64,000 nucleotides of DNA from Spiroplasma endosymbiont of Polydrusus cervinus (GCF_964019755.1 NZ_OZ026469.1:186001-250000); one strand, 5' to 3'; numbered from the stretch's first letter, positions 23,399-35,603 are shown. The notes: generated from the letters alone by a model not told the origin. Made by a program: numbers and translations.

Positions 23399-24007
23399 TT
23401 AATTTAAAAAAACTTTTTTAAAATATTGTCTTAATGTAAAATTTTCCAAGCAAGGTCTAATTGTGGTATTTAATATATCTAAAATAGATTTTAATCTACT
23501 ACGAATATTAATTAATGGCTCATTTTGACCCAATCAACGCTTTATATCTTTATTTATTCTTTCTACTAATGCTTTCTGACGAGGTTTACCAGGATCACAA
23601 AAATAAACTCTTATTTTAAAGTGTTTTTCTATTGTTTTTCATCTATAAAATTCTTTTCCTCTATCGGTTAAAATACAACTAAATTTACTAATACCAATTT
23701 GTTTAATCATTTTTATTAAAATTGTTAATACAATACTTGCCTTTTTACTAAATAAAATATGATAAAAAAGTATTTTTGATTTACAATTTACACCTCCAAA
23801 AAATATTTTATTTATTTTTTCTTGTATTGGTTTTTTAGATAAATTGTTAACATCTTGATATCTTTCTGAATGTAAAGCGATAATATTTAAAAATTGTTTT
23901 AAGGTAAATAATTTTAAATCGCTAACTAAATAACGACATTCTTTAATTAAACAAATAAAAGTATGAGTTCAGTTTTTATTTAAATTTTGATTAACTACTT
24001 TTTTCAT
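23399..24007 (-). CDS. chimeric ORF: phage tail-assembly-chaperone-like N-terminus fused in frame to IS30a transposase C-terminal half
   Basis: 202 residues without a stop. Residues 1 to about 74 (MKKVVNQNLNKNWTHTFICL onwards to INKIFFGG) follow and overlap a phage tail-chaperone gene by 17 bases, the place of the second chaperone ORF in siphophages. From about residue 77 the sequence is IS30a transposase (KSKILFYHILFSKKA, CILTDRGKEFYRW, GKPRQKALVERIN) through its native stop. The joint is at GTAAATTGTAAATC, where both partners have a similar run. The transposase part keeps the second D and the E but lacks the HTH and first D. Probably a by-product of deletion; expression unknown. Confidence 0.6.
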
Positions 24008-25543
24008 TAATATTATTATTTGAAATAAATACCTCTGCTATTAAATTATTTAATTTTGTTACAAATGCTTCATTCATAATTTCTGATAATGGGATACTTT
24101 GGAAAAATTCTTTATAATTTAAATTATTATCATAATTATATGCAAAAGAAAACAACATATCTAATAATTTTTTATATGAAAATTTTTCATTCTAGACTGC
24201 ACCCAAAAAAGTAAGTAAAGAAAAAAAGTCTTTGCTAAACTTTAAAGGAGGTGCATTTTTATATGGCAAGAAAAGGACAAAAATTTAATAAATATACAGC
24301 ATATTTTCGAAAAATGATAGTACAAGAGGTTAAAAATAATAGTATAAGTTTTATTGCAAAAAAATATCAAATTAATAAAAAAACTGTTGCTTCATGGTAT
24401 TAAAATTTTAAGAAAGGAATTTTAAACACCAATAAAGGTCCAAAAGAATCATTTGAAAAAAGAGATTTAAACTATTACAAAGTTAGGTATGAATTACTAA
24501 AAAAGCTTCATGACTTTTACAATTAAATAAAAGAAAAATTGTATTTTTTATCAAAGAAAACATTAATAAATATCCACTAAATTTATTACTTGATATAACA
24601 GATTTAAAGCGTAGTTATTGAGATAAATATAAAAATTATTCAAGTAATGGTAAGGATAGCGAATCATTAAAAAATATTGTAAAAGTCTATGAAGAAAATT
24701 TAAAACAATTTAGTTATCGTCGAATTACCAAATATTTAAAAGAAGATTATGGCATTGTTTATAATGCTAAGAAAGTATTGCGAATTATGAAAGAAAATAA
24801 TATTCAAGCTGAATATGTAAAGCGTATGCGTAGAAAAATATTAATAAAACAAAATAGAAATAAAAATATAATTAAATATCCTGATTTAGTAAATCGTAAT
24901 TTTAATTATATTAAAGAAAGATTTTCAATTTTATTTACTGATGTAACTTATTTAATTTGAAATGGTAAAAAACATTATCAATCAACAATACTTGATGGAT
25001 ATACTAAAGAAATTATTGATGTAAAATGATCAAAATTTAATAATAACAAACTTGTAATTGATAATTTAAATGATGCAATTAATAAAATTAAAAAAATAAA
25101 AAAAGATTTAAATAAAATAATAATTCATTCAGATCACGGATATCAATATACATCTAAAGATTACAATAGTAAATGTTTAGATAACAAAATTATAATTTCA
25201 ATGGATAAAAATTATTATTGTGCAGACAACATTATTATTGAAAGTTTTCATTCATTACTTAAAAAAGGAACAATCCATAATAAAAATTATAAATCTCATA
25301 ATGAATATATTAATGATGTTAAAAAATGAAATAAATGATATTCAAACCAAAAAGAAAAATATATAATAAATGAAAGTTTGTAAACCTTTTTATTAATACT
25401 TACTAAACAGGGTGCAGTCTATTCTTCATTTTTTCAAAATCAGTAATTAAATCACTACCAGTTAATTGTTCATAAATTACTAAAAAATAAGCACTTGTAT
25501 TAATATTTATATCAACATTCCCAACTTTAATTTTTTTGTTCAT
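23991..25543 (-). pseudogene. phage tail assembly chaperone, split by IS3a
   Basis: Start 25543 behind AAAGGAGTTAAAT. Removing IS3a (24193-25421) and one copy of the TTC duplication restores 321 bases, i.e. 106 residues with no stop: MNKKIKVGNVDININTSAYF at the start, then NEKFSYKKLLDMLFSFAYNY. Small acidic/helical proteins of this kind lie directly after the major tail protein in siphophages and guide tape-measure assembly. The assignment rests on gene order and overlap with the next ORF more than on sequence. The overlap AATGAAAAAAG could be a frameshift site. Confidence 0.55.
24193..25421 (+). mobile_element. IS3a copy D
   Basis: Full-length, TTC target duplication. orfA has GAA-to-TAA at about 24402; orfB is open with a Gly-to-Asp and His-to-Tyr change near DKNYYC. 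Confidence 0.85.
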
Positions 25544-25573
25544 ATTTAACTCCTTTAAATTCTTAAATATTTT

Positions 25574-26448
25574 TTAAGAATTTTTAATTACAACATCAAT
25601 CTGATTTGTTTTACCAGTAGCGTTGTTTTTACCTTTAATTTGAACTTCAACAGTTTTATCATTTGTAATATTAATTGGTCAATCTTCACCTTTACTTTCA
25701 ATAAAATAATTAAAATCATTTTCAGTTAAAGAACTATCTACGGCTTTTACTGCTTTTAAAACAACATCTTTAAATTGTGGTTTTAATTCTTCTAGTGTTG
25801 TACTTGCTGCGTTTGCAACATGAATGATTGGTTTGTCTATTTTATTAATTTTACTAATATTGATTTTAATTATTTCAGAATGTATTTCACTATTTTATTT
25901 ATATACTTCATTAAATCAACTATTAAAAATATTTTTATTAGTATTTTCACTAATATAACTTTTAATAATATTATCTTCTGCTCTGGGAAAGGCATTAAAT
26001 TCAAATGAATAAGTATCTGCTTCAACATTTTCATTTTTTGTATTGTGTGTTTCATTAGACCTTTTTAAATTAACTCGATAAAGTCATATTCTTCGTTTTA
26101 CGGTGTCACCATCAATTTCAAAACCCAATGCCATTTCTTTTGGTTGAATATTTGATTTTTCAAATCTAATATTATTTTTATCTTTTATTAATCCAAAAAT
26201 TTCTTCTAAAAATGTATCACTTGGTTTAATAATAGTTAATGTTCCAGTATAACCTTGATTAGAATGAGCAATATAATAGGGAATATTATCAGCATAAATA
26301 GTAGTTGTATTTTCAGCAATATTTAACGCTAAACTGGTAGCACCTTTAATTGCTTTTGGTGTTTTATAACTGATTTTATTATCTATTTTTTAATAATTGC
26401 ATAATGAACATTTGAAAGTCCAAACTCAATTAAATTATCTTTGTTCAT
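25574..26448 (-). pseudogene. phage major tail protein, phi13 type, frameshifted
   Basis: Start 26448 (MNKDNLIEFGLSNVHYAIIK) with SD AAGGAG. After a one-base loss in an A-run the frame continues ISYKTPKAIKGATSLALNI, then YADNIPYYIAHSNQGYTGTL and MALGFEIDGDTVKRRIWLYR. This order (N-x-YYA, GAxSLxL, YADDxxYY, NxGYTG) is the pattern of phi13-type major tail proteins that build siphophage tail tubes. An in-frame TAA follows FNEVYK, and the end is an Ig-like domain (TVEVQIKGKNNATGKTNQID). Total is consistent with 291 residues after correcting one base. Inactive. Confidence 0.8.
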
Positions 26449-26460
26449 ATTTTTTCTCCT

Positions 26461-26540
26461 TGTAAATTGTAAATATCAAATCATAAAAAGTTAACTATTA
26501 ATTTAGTTAACTTTTTATGATTTGATATTTACAATTTACA
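26461..26540. repeat. 80-bp IS30a left-end foldback element
   Basis: TGTAAATTGTAAATATC to GATATTTACAATTTACA, an almost perfect palindrome with centre TTAACTATTAATTTAGTTAA. It separates the phage tail genes from folD; flanked by CT on both sides. Confidence 0.88.
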
Positions 26541-26643
26541 CTCCCGAATATTTTACGCGCTCAAATAGCATTTAATTTTCTAACCCTTTCAGATACAATT
26601 ATTCATATAAAAGTATTTTAGCATAGAAAAGAGTAAAAATTTG

Positions 26644-27510
26644 ATGGATAAAGAAAAAATAATTGATGGAAAAGTGGTTAGTGAATTAATTAAAACAAAA
26701 GTTACGGCACAAGTTGCAAAAATAAAAGCAGCAGAACAACGAATTCCTGCCTTAACTATTATTCAAATTGGTAATTATAAAGCAAGTAGTACTTACATTA
26801 AAAATAAAAAAATTGCTTGTGAAAAAGTTGGCATTAATTGTAATGTTTTAAATTATCTCGATACTATCTCTGAAGCAGCATTAATTAAAATTATTGATGA
26901 ATTGAACAATAATGCAGAGATTGATGCTATTCTTATTCAACTTCCTTTACCAGAGCATATTAATAGTGAAAAAATTATTAATACAATTGCAACAAAAAAA
27001 GATGTTGATGGTTTCACACCTGAAATCTTGGGAAATTTAATGCTTGGTCATTATAATCTATTACCAGGAACACCCAAAGGAATTATGGCCCTGTTTAAAC
27101 ACTATCAAATTCAATTATCTGGGCAACATGCTGTCATTCTTGGCCGTAGTAATATTGTTGGAAAACCTCTTGCTAATCTCTTAATAAATGCCTCAGCAAC
27201 AGTAACAGTTTGTCATTCACAAACAAAGGATTTAACTGCTTTAACAAAGCAAGCTGATATTTTAATTTCTGCAGTTGGAAAAGCAAAATTTGTAACAGCA
27301 TCAATGATTAAAGAAAATGCTATTGTTATTGATGTTGGTATTAATCGGGATGAACATAATAATTTATGTGGCGATGTTGATTTTGAAAATATTTTACCAA
27401 AAGTAAAAATGATTACCCCCGTCCCTGGTGGGGTTGGGCCAATGACAATTGCCTCATTATTAGAAAATATCTTATATCTTTACCATGTATACTGTAAAAC
27501 TAAATCATAA
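26644..27510 (+). CDS. folD: bifunctional methylenetetrahydrofolate dehydrogenase/cyclohydrolase
   Basis: 288 residues from ATG at 26644; a TTG lies just before it, and the SD (AAGAG) is weak. FolD interconverts methylene-, methenyl- and formyl-tetrahydrofolate with NADP. Seen: the catalytic lysine motif [36 protein letters not shown], the nucleotide-binding [16 protein letters not shown] and [10 protein letters not shown]. The last eight residues (VYCKTKS with preceding H) and the stop are made by the IS30a end at 27486, so the native tail is replaced. Confidence 0.95.
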   Translation: MDKEKIIDGKVVSELIKTKVTAQVAKIKAAEQRIPALTIIQIGNYKASSTYIKNKKIACEKVGINCNVLNYLDTISEAALIKIIDELNNNAEIDAILIQLPLPEHINSEKIINTIATKKDVDGFTPEILGNLMLGHYNLLPGTPKGIMALFKHYQIQLSGQHAVILGRSNIVGKPLANLLINASATVTVCHSQTKDLTALTKQADILISAVGKAKFVTASMIKENAIVIDVGINRDEHNNLCGDVDFENILPKVKMITPVPGGVGPMTIASLLENILYLYHVYCKTKS

Positions 27511-27560
27511 AAAGTTAATAAAATTATAACAAATTAAAAATAAAAAACAATAATCACAAA
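27486..27560. repeat. IS30a right-end half, pointing into folD
   Basis: TGTATACTGTAAAAC to AATAATCACAAAAA, then the sequence passes straight into the ligA leader; the matching second arm is missing. Confidence 0.75.
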
Positions 27561-27591
27561 AAGAAGCTAAATATAAAATAAGGAGGAAATT

Positions 27592-29595
<2,004 letters not shown>

Positions 29596-29596
29596 G

Positions 29597-29890
29597 ATGG
29601 CAAGAATTACGAAAGAAGTGCTACAATTTTTAGCACATGATATTATGTTAGATTTACAAGATGAGGAATTAACTAATTTAAGTCAAGAATTTGATGTTAT
29701 TTTGAAACAAATGGATTTAGTGCAAAAAATTGATACAACTAATGTTCATTCAATGCATTTTCCCTTTGATTTAACAGTTAATTATTTGCGAGAAGATGAT
29801 GCGATTGATGTTGCACCCCAAACGGAAATTTTAACGGCCGCGCCTCAAAAAAAAACTGATTATATTGTAATTAATAAGGTGGTTAAATAA
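29597..29890 (+). CDS. gatC: aspartyl/glutamyl-tRNA amidotransferase subunit C
   Basis: 97 residues, SD AAGGAGAAATAAG inside the ligA end. Short helical protein with LAHDIMLDLQDEEL at the start and MHFPFDLTVNYLREDDA towards the end, as in GatC, which holds GatA and GatB together in the complex that amidates Glu-tRNA(Gln). Position between ligA and gatA supports the call. Confidence 0.9.
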   Translation: MARITKEVLQFLAHDIMLDLQDEELTNLSQEFDVILKQMDLVQKIDTTNVHSMHFPFDLTVNYLREDDAIDVAPQTEILTAAPQKKTDYIVINKVVK

Positions 29891-29891
29891 A

Positions 29892-31367
29892 ATGACATAT
29901 TATTCAATTAAAGAATTGCATCAACTTTTATTAACTAAAAAAATTATTCCATCGCGAATTGTCAAAGATGCTTTTACTAATTTAGCACAGCATCAAATTT
30001 TAAATGCAACAGTAACCGAATTAGCAGCGGAAGCTGCAATCTTAGCTAAAAAATTAGACGACCTTGTTGTTCCAAAGGATAATTATTTATTTGCTTTGCC
30101 ATATTTTGCCAAAGATAATTTTGCAACAAAGGGGATTAAGACAACGGCTAGCTCAAAAATTTTAGAAAATTTTGTTCCAAATTATGAATCAACAGTAATT
30201 AATATTTTAAAAGAACATCATAGTATTTTATTAGGAAAAAGTGCCCTTGATGAATTAGGAATGGGGGGGCATGGTTTATATGCCTTAACAGGTGATGTTT
30301 TAAATCCATGAGATTTAACCCGCATTACGGGGGGTTCATCATCAGGTTCTGCGGTTCTTGTTGCTGCTGGAGTTGTCCCATTTGCCTTAGGAACCGATAC
30401 AGGTGATTCTGTGCGAAAACCCGCTGGGTATTGTGGTATTGTTGGATTTAAACCAACTTATGGCTTAATTTCACGTTATGGTGTTTTTCCCTATGCTCCA
30501 TCGTTGGATACTGTTGGGTACTTTACCCGAACTGTTGAAGATAGTGCGATTGTTTTTGACTATTTAGCGCAAGAAGATCATCAGGATGCGACATCATTAA
30601 AAAGTAAAGAGCATGGTTATTTTAAAAATTTATCAAGTTCCGCTGCTAAAAAACAGAAATTTGCTTATTTAAAAAATGCTCATTTAATTCTAGACGATGA
30701 AATTAGAGAACAATTTGAACAATTATATGGCAAGTTAAAAGCAGTCGGAATTAGTGTGACAGCAATTGATTTCCCTGAGGATTTATTAAAAACCTTAATG
30801 TCGGTTTATATGGTGATTTCTTTTGCTGAAGCAGTAAGTAGTCATTCAATGTTAGATGGGATTAATTTTGGAACGCGAGTTGAGGGGGATACCTACCAAG
30901 AAGTAATGATGAATTCTCGGACAACTGGTTTTGGCCATGTTGTTAAACGCCGTTATGTTATTGGTTCTTATGCCTTAACAAAAGATAACCAAACATTATT
31001 ATTTTTGAAAGCGAAATGTGTCCGTCGTTTAATTGTTGATGCTTTAGCTGCTGTTTTTTCTGAATATGATATTTTATTATTGCCAGCGGCTTCAACGATT
31101 GCTCCGAAAATTAGTACAATTAAAGATCAAATTTTAACAGAAGCTGAATTAGAAAATTATGTTGATGATTTATTAGTATTAGGAAATTTAATGGGTAATC
31201 CCTCGTTAACTATCCCCCTTGCCTATCTTGAAGAAATGCCAATTGGGATTAATGTTAATGCGGCTCCTTTTGCGGATCAAAAAGTCTTTAATGCTAGTTT
31301 ATTAATTGAAGAAATTATTGGCATTAAAAATAAAGTGGCGTCACAAGGAGGGAAAAACCATGGTTAA
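29892..31367 (+). CDS. gatA: aspartyl/glutamyl-tRNA amidotransferase subunit A
   Basis: 491 residues. The amidase subunit frees ammonia from glutamine. The Ser-cisSer-Lys triad is visible: FAKDNFAT (Lys), TGGSSSGSA (cis-Ser) and GTDTGDSVRKPAGYCG (nucleophilic Ser region). One TGA tryptophan follows DVLNP. It starts one base after the gatC stop and overlaps gatB by 8 bases. Confidence 0.96.
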
Positions 31368-32793
31368 TTTTCAAGTAGTGATTGGAATTGAAAATCATGT
31401 GGAATTAAAAACTAAAACCAAAATGTTTTCAACAGGAGCAGTTAGTTACGGGGAAAAACCAAATAGTATGGTGAATCCAATGGATGTTGGTTATCCGGGG
31501 ACAATGCCAACGGTTAATAAAAAAGGGGTTGAATTAGCTTTAATTGCGTGTCAGACGCTTAATTTAACAATTGATCCGATTGTGCAATTTGATCGTAAAC
31601 ATTATTATTATCCTGATTTAGCGAAAGGATTTCAAATTACACAACAATATTATCCAATTGGGAAAAATGGCGTTTTAACAATTATTGATGAAAAAGGGAA
31701 ACCGTTAAAAGTAGAAATTGAACGGTTACATCTTGAAGAAGATACGGCAAAACAATTGCATGAAGAAGATTGCACATTATTAGATTATAATCGTGCCGGG
31801 ATTGGGTTAATTGAAATTGTAACACGACCAGTGTTATCTTCTGCTTTTCAAGTTCGGCAATATTTAGAAGCTTTACATGAAATTTTAGTTTATACCCAAG
31901 TCAGCGATGCCAAAATGAATGAGGGTTCACTTCGTTGTGATGTTAATATTTCATTGCGACCAGTTGGAGCAAAGACATTTGGGGATAAAGTTGAATTAAA
32001 AAATCTTAATTCAATTGTGAATGTTGAAAAGGCAATTGAATATGAAATTAAAAGACAAATGGCAATTTTATTAATGGGGGAAAAAGTGCCTCAAGAGACT
32101 CGTCGTTTTGATGAAAAAACAAAAAAAACAGTGCTAATGCGTCACAAAACCGATGCGATTGATTATAAATATTTTTCTGAACCAAATATTTTTCCGATTC
32201 AATTAGATAAAACATGGATGAAAAAGGTTCTTAAAAATATGCCGGAGTTACCAGCAACAAAACGAGAGCGCTATTTAACGGAATTAAAATTAAAAACGGC
32301 TGATATTGAAATTATTTTACAAGATTATGCTTTAATGAATTTTTTTGAAACAGCAATTAAGTTGTCATCGCATTATGAAACAATTGCCCATTATTTAATT
32401 GGTGATATTACTGCTTATTTAAATCAAAAAGGATTAACATTAACGGAAACGGCTTTAATGCCCCAAAATTTAGTGGAAATGATTACCCTAATTAATACGA
32501 ATGTAATTTCAAATAAACAGGCTAAAATGGTGTTACAACGGATTTTAGTTGAAGATTATTCCCCAACTAAAATAGTTGCTGAGTTAGGATTAAAACAAGT
32601 TAGTGATCCGACGGAAATTAAGGCAATTATTGAACCAGTTTTCGCAGCTAACTTAGAAATATTAGCGCAATATGAACAACGCCCAGAACGAGTAATTAAG
32701 TTTTTTATGGGTGAACTAATGAAATTAACAAAAGGACAAGTTGTTCCAGAAATTGGTCAACAGGTTGTTTTGGAATTAATTACGGCGAAATAA
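31360..32793 (+). CDS. gatB: aspartyl/glutamyl-tRNA amidotransferase subunit B
   Basis: 477 residues from ATG at 31360 (SD AAGGAGGG within gatA); an earlier in-frame start lacks an SD. GatB activates the Glu on mischarged tRNA(Gln) and passes ammonia to it. Seen: IGIENHVELKTKTKMFS, YPGTMPTVNKKGVELAL, QFDRKHYYYPDLAKGFQITQ, MNEGSLRCDVNISLR and DYKYFSEPN, all GatB signatures, then the helical and YqeY-like tail. Last gene of the operon. Confidence 0.96.
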   Translation: MVNFQVVIGIENHVELKTKTKMFSTGAVSYGEKPNSMVNPMDVGYPGTMPTVNKKGVELALIACQTLNLTIDPIVQFDRKHYYYPDLAKGFQITQQYYPIGKNGVLTIIDEKGKPLKVEIERLHLEEDTAKQLHEEDCTLLDYNRAGIGLIEIVTRPVLSSAFQVRQYLEALHEILVYTQVSDAKMNEGSLRCDVNISLRPVGAKTFGDKVELKNLNSIVNVEKAIEYEIKRQMAILLMGEKVPQETRRFDEKTKKTVLMRHKTDAIDYKYFSEPNIFPIQLDKTWMKKVLKNMPELPATKRERYLTELKLKTADIEIILQDYALMNFFETAIKLSSHYETIAHYLIGDITAYLNQKGLTLTETALMPQNLVEMITLINTNVISNKQAKMVLQRILVEDYSPTKIVAELGLKQVSDPTEIKAIIEPVFAANLEILAQYEQRPERVIKFFMGELMKLTKGQVVPEIGQQVVLELITAK

Positions 32794-32817
32794 GGACAAT
32801 AAAAAAAGATGGTTAAG

Positions 32818-32965
32818 GACTGCACCCATTTTAGTAAGTATTAATAAAAAGTATTTACTATTTTTTTAATTATATCTTTTTCTTTACATATTCAATATGA
32901 ACATCTTGTATATATTCTTCGTGTTAATTATATATTTTATTATGGATTGTGGCTTTCTTAAGTAT
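32818..32965 (-). repeat. old IS3a right-end remnant
   Basis: ACTGCACCCATTTTAGTAAGTATTAATAAAAAG and following bases match the IS3a 3' end with many differences, so this is an older insertion than the others. Confidence 0.6.
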
Positions 32966-33392
32966 AAATTGTAATGCTGCAAAAGCACAAAAAATACATG
33001 ATAAAAATAAAAAACAATGTCGTAAATATTCAATGTTAAATTCACAAGAATTAAGTCACTTTTCTAATGAATATAATAATTTTGGTCGTTCGCCACAAAA
33101 TATTATTACTTCGTATGAATTACAATATAATGTAAAATTTGGTGTATATTTTAAAAAAATGTATAAATATATTAAATTAGGTTATTTTAATTTAAAAAAA
33201 GAAATGCTATATTTTAAAAATAAAAAAAGAAAAACAAAAAATGGGGAACAAAATGATAATCGTGGAAAATTACTTAATATTAGAGATTATAAGCAATTTT
33301 TAAATGATTATGCAAATGATTTAAGTTTTAGTGGAATTTGAGAAATGGATACTCTTGATTGTGGTAATTTTCATTTGTTAGTTTTAGTAAAT
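32966..33392 (+). pseudogene. IS30a transposase middle fragment
   Basis: Open from NCNAAKAQKIHDKNKKQCRK through LSFSGIWEMDTLDCGNFHLL, which holds the first catalytic D (EMDTLD). Both sides are truncated, right side by the foldback at 33393. Confidence 0.75.
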
Positions 33393-33472
33393 TGTAAATT
33401 GTAAATACTAAATCATAAAAAGTTAACTATTAATTTAGTTAACTTTTTATGATTTAGTATTTACAATTTACA
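33393..33472. repeat. 80-bp IS30a left-end foldback element
   Basis: TGTAAATTGTAAATAC to GTATTTACAATTTACA palindrome, same family as 26461-26540. Confidence 0.88.
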
Positions 33473-33536
33473 AAGGAATAATTTTAATAAAAATACATTT
33501 TTATTGTGGAAAAATTTAAAAAAATAGAAAAATATA

Positions 33537-33564
33537 TTGACAATAAAATTAAAAGTAATATAAT
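33537..33564 (+). promoter_or_regulatory. strong orphan sigma-70-type promoter
   Basis: TTGACA, 16 bases, TATAAT. It points right into 90 bases without an ORF and then the 3' end of mreB (minus). About 120 bases around it are repeated near 60660-60830 (minus strand; -10 is TACAAT there). Confidence 0.6.
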
Positions 33565-33660
33565 TTAAGTAAGTAAGTGGTATATTATTCCAAAATTTCT
33601 AAGGTATTAATTTAATACCCTAAAATAATTTATGCGACCTTTTTTGTATATAACATAAAA

Positions 33661-33696
33661 ATAGAGAAACTATATTTTAAAATATATTTTCTCTAT
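33661..33696 (-). terminator. mreB terminator
   Basis: A 36-base palindrome, ATAGAGAAA...TTTCTCTAT with two mismatches, overlapping the stop codon and followed on minus by TTTTTAT. Confidence 0.7.
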
Positions 33697-34742
33697 GAAA
33701 TCTTGTATTCATTTGCATCAATTAATTGAATTCTTTCAATTACAGCACCTAAATTTTTTTCATATGTTTTTGCGCCATCAATTACACACATCAATGGATC
33801 ATTTGCAGCTTTTACTTTTAATTGGAAGATTAATTCAAAATATTTCACAATCCCACGAATTAAAGCTCCTCCCCCACAAATTGTAATTCCATTTCTAATA
33901 ACATCTCCAGCTAATTCTGGTGGTGTTTGTTCTAATACTTCAACGAGTAAGTCTGTAATTCTTGAGAATGGAGTTAATAAAACGTTTTTAACTTCTTCAG
34001 GTTTAATTAATACTTCACGTGGTAGGCCGGTAATAATATCACGGCCAAAAGCACGAACTGGTTTTTCATTAATTATTTTAACTAATGCTCCAATTTCTTT
34101 TTTAATTTGCTCAGCAGCTCTAATACCAACTAAGACGTTGTATTGAGCACGAATATATTTTTGAATTTCTTGATCTAAGTGTTTTCCAGCAACTTTAACT
34201 GATTTTGAAATTACAATATCACCTGCTGAAATAATTGCGATGTCAGTTGTTCCGCCACCAATATCAATTACTAAATTTCCTTGTGCTAAACCAATATTAA
34301 TTCCTGCTCCCAAGGCTGCTAGCTTAACTTCTTCTTCAACTAAAACATGACTTGCGCCCATATCTTTTGCAATAGCTTTTAAAGCACCACGTTCTAATTC
34401 GGTAACTCCACTTGGACATGCTAATATTACTAGTGAATTTTTTCAAATTCCTGATAATTTTAATCTACTAAAAATATGTTTTAATAAATCTTGTGCTGCC
34501 TCTATATCTGAGATAACGCCATCAACTAGCGGTGTTACCATTCTAATATGGTCGTGGGTTTTTCCAACCATTTTGTATGCTTCATTTCCTAAGGCAATTA
34601 ATGAGTTACTTAAAGTATCATAAGCCATCATAGAAGGTTCATTGTAAACGATTCCTTGGCCTGATACATATGCCACTGTATTAGCTGTACCTAGGTCTAA
34701 AGCCAAAAATGAGTAGTCTTTTCCAAATTTATAATTAGCCAT
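33693..34742 (-). CDS. mreB: MreB actin-like protein, catalytically canonical
   Basis: 349 residues. Bacterial actin; spiroplasmas have no wall and use several MreBs for helicity and swimming. Seen: phosphate 1 loop LALDLGTANTVAYV, phosphate 2 loop VIDIGGGTTDIAIIS, the catalytic-Glu helix LVEEEVKLAALGAG in which E aligns with the canonical EP site, and the adenosine motif CGGGALIRGI. SD GGAGGC precedes the start. It diverges from rnmV with a shared palindromic promoter. Which of the numbered Spiroplasma MreBs it is cannot be settled here. Confidence 0.93.
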
Positions 34743-34800
34743 TTTTCTTTTGCCTCCTACTCCTATATTTAAAATTTATGATTATTTTAATATAACAGTT

Positions 34801-34816
34801 TAGTATAATTATACTA
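34801..34816. promoter_or_regulatory. palindromic divergent -10 region
   Basis: TAGTATAATTATACTA is a perfect palindrome that gives TATAAT on both strands, between mreB (minus) and rnmV (plus). Confidence 0.5.
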
Positions 34817-34870
34817 TAAAATCATAATTAAGTAAAATCAAAAATATATTTATAGGGGTGAAAGGCTAAG

Positions 34871-35398
34871 ATGGCAGTATTTATTATTGTTGAAGGAAAA
34901 ACTGATACAGCAAAATTAAAAAGTATTTTTCCGGAAATTAAAACAATTGAAACTAGTGGTAGTGGAATCACAACTGAAAAATTAGCATTTATTAAACAAA
35001 TTAGTTTGAATAATAAAGTAATCATTTTTACTGATCCGGATTATCCTGGCCAAAAATTACGCCAAACTATTAGTGATTATTTGGATAACAATTGTCTGCA
35101 TGCTTTTATTAATAAAAATGATGCAATCAAAGGTAAAAAAATTGGCATTGCTGAAGCATCTCCAGTAGCAATTAAAAATAGTATTAATAATTTAATTAGT
35201 TTTACCAAGCAAGTAGATAATACCTTATGCTGAAATGATTATATTAATTTGGTTGATTCAAAAAGTAAACGCGATAAAATTATTAAATATTATAACTTAA
35301 TGCCAACTAATAATAAAACAACTTTTAAATGACTAAACTATATGAATATTACCAGCCAAGATTTAATTAATATTTTAGAGGAGAAATGTATACTGTAA
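34871..35398 (+). CDS. rnmV: ribonuclease M5 (5S rRNA maturation), C-terminus altered
   Basis: 175 residues, SD GGGGTGAAAGG. The Toprim fold is clear: IIVEGKTDTAKL with the catalytic Glu and IIFTDPDYPGQKLR with the DxD pair. RNase M5 trims 5S rRNA precursors. The family normally continues with an L18-binding C-terminal domain, present here as KSKRDKIIKYYNLMPTNNKT. The last residues CIL and the stop come from the 187-bp foldback starting at 35387, so some tail may be missing. Confidence 0.85.
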
Positions 35399-35573
35399 AA
35401 TTAAATCATAAAAAGTTAATAACATTATAACAAATTAAAAATAAAAAACAATAATCACAAAAATATTAAATTAAAAACGCTGTTTTTAATTTAATATTTT
35501 TGTGATTATTGTTTTTTATTTTTAATTTGTTATAATGTTATTAACTTTTTATGATTTAATTTTACAGTATACA
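35387..35573. repeat. 187-bp IS30a right-end foldback element (MITE)
   Basis: Two arms of about 88 bases, TGTATACTGTAAAATTAAAT... and its inverse, around the centre ACGCTGTTTT. The arms equal the non-coding right end of IS30a. No coding sequence. The right arm contains TTGTTT (35509-35514), 16 bases, TATAAT (35531-35536) pointing at the mreB at 35604; the left arm ends rnmV. Confidence 0.88.
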
Positions 35574-35603
35574 GGCAATAAAACGAAAGGAGACATTTTA
35601 AAG

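Larger units (their letters stand above)
22035..23783 (-). mobile_element. IS30a right half, interrupted by IS3b
   Basis: Right end TGTATACTG at 22035, IS3b copy 2 inserted at 22138-23325 with a TTTTAA repeat on each side, then the catalytic half of the transposase up to 23783, where the sequence joins a phage tail gene at a TGTAAAT-like junction. Confidence 0.8.

Noticed and set aside
35535-35603. Upstream extension of the second mreB into the foldback
   Set aside because: The extension is coded by the IS30a end; ATG at 35604 has an SD and fits the family.
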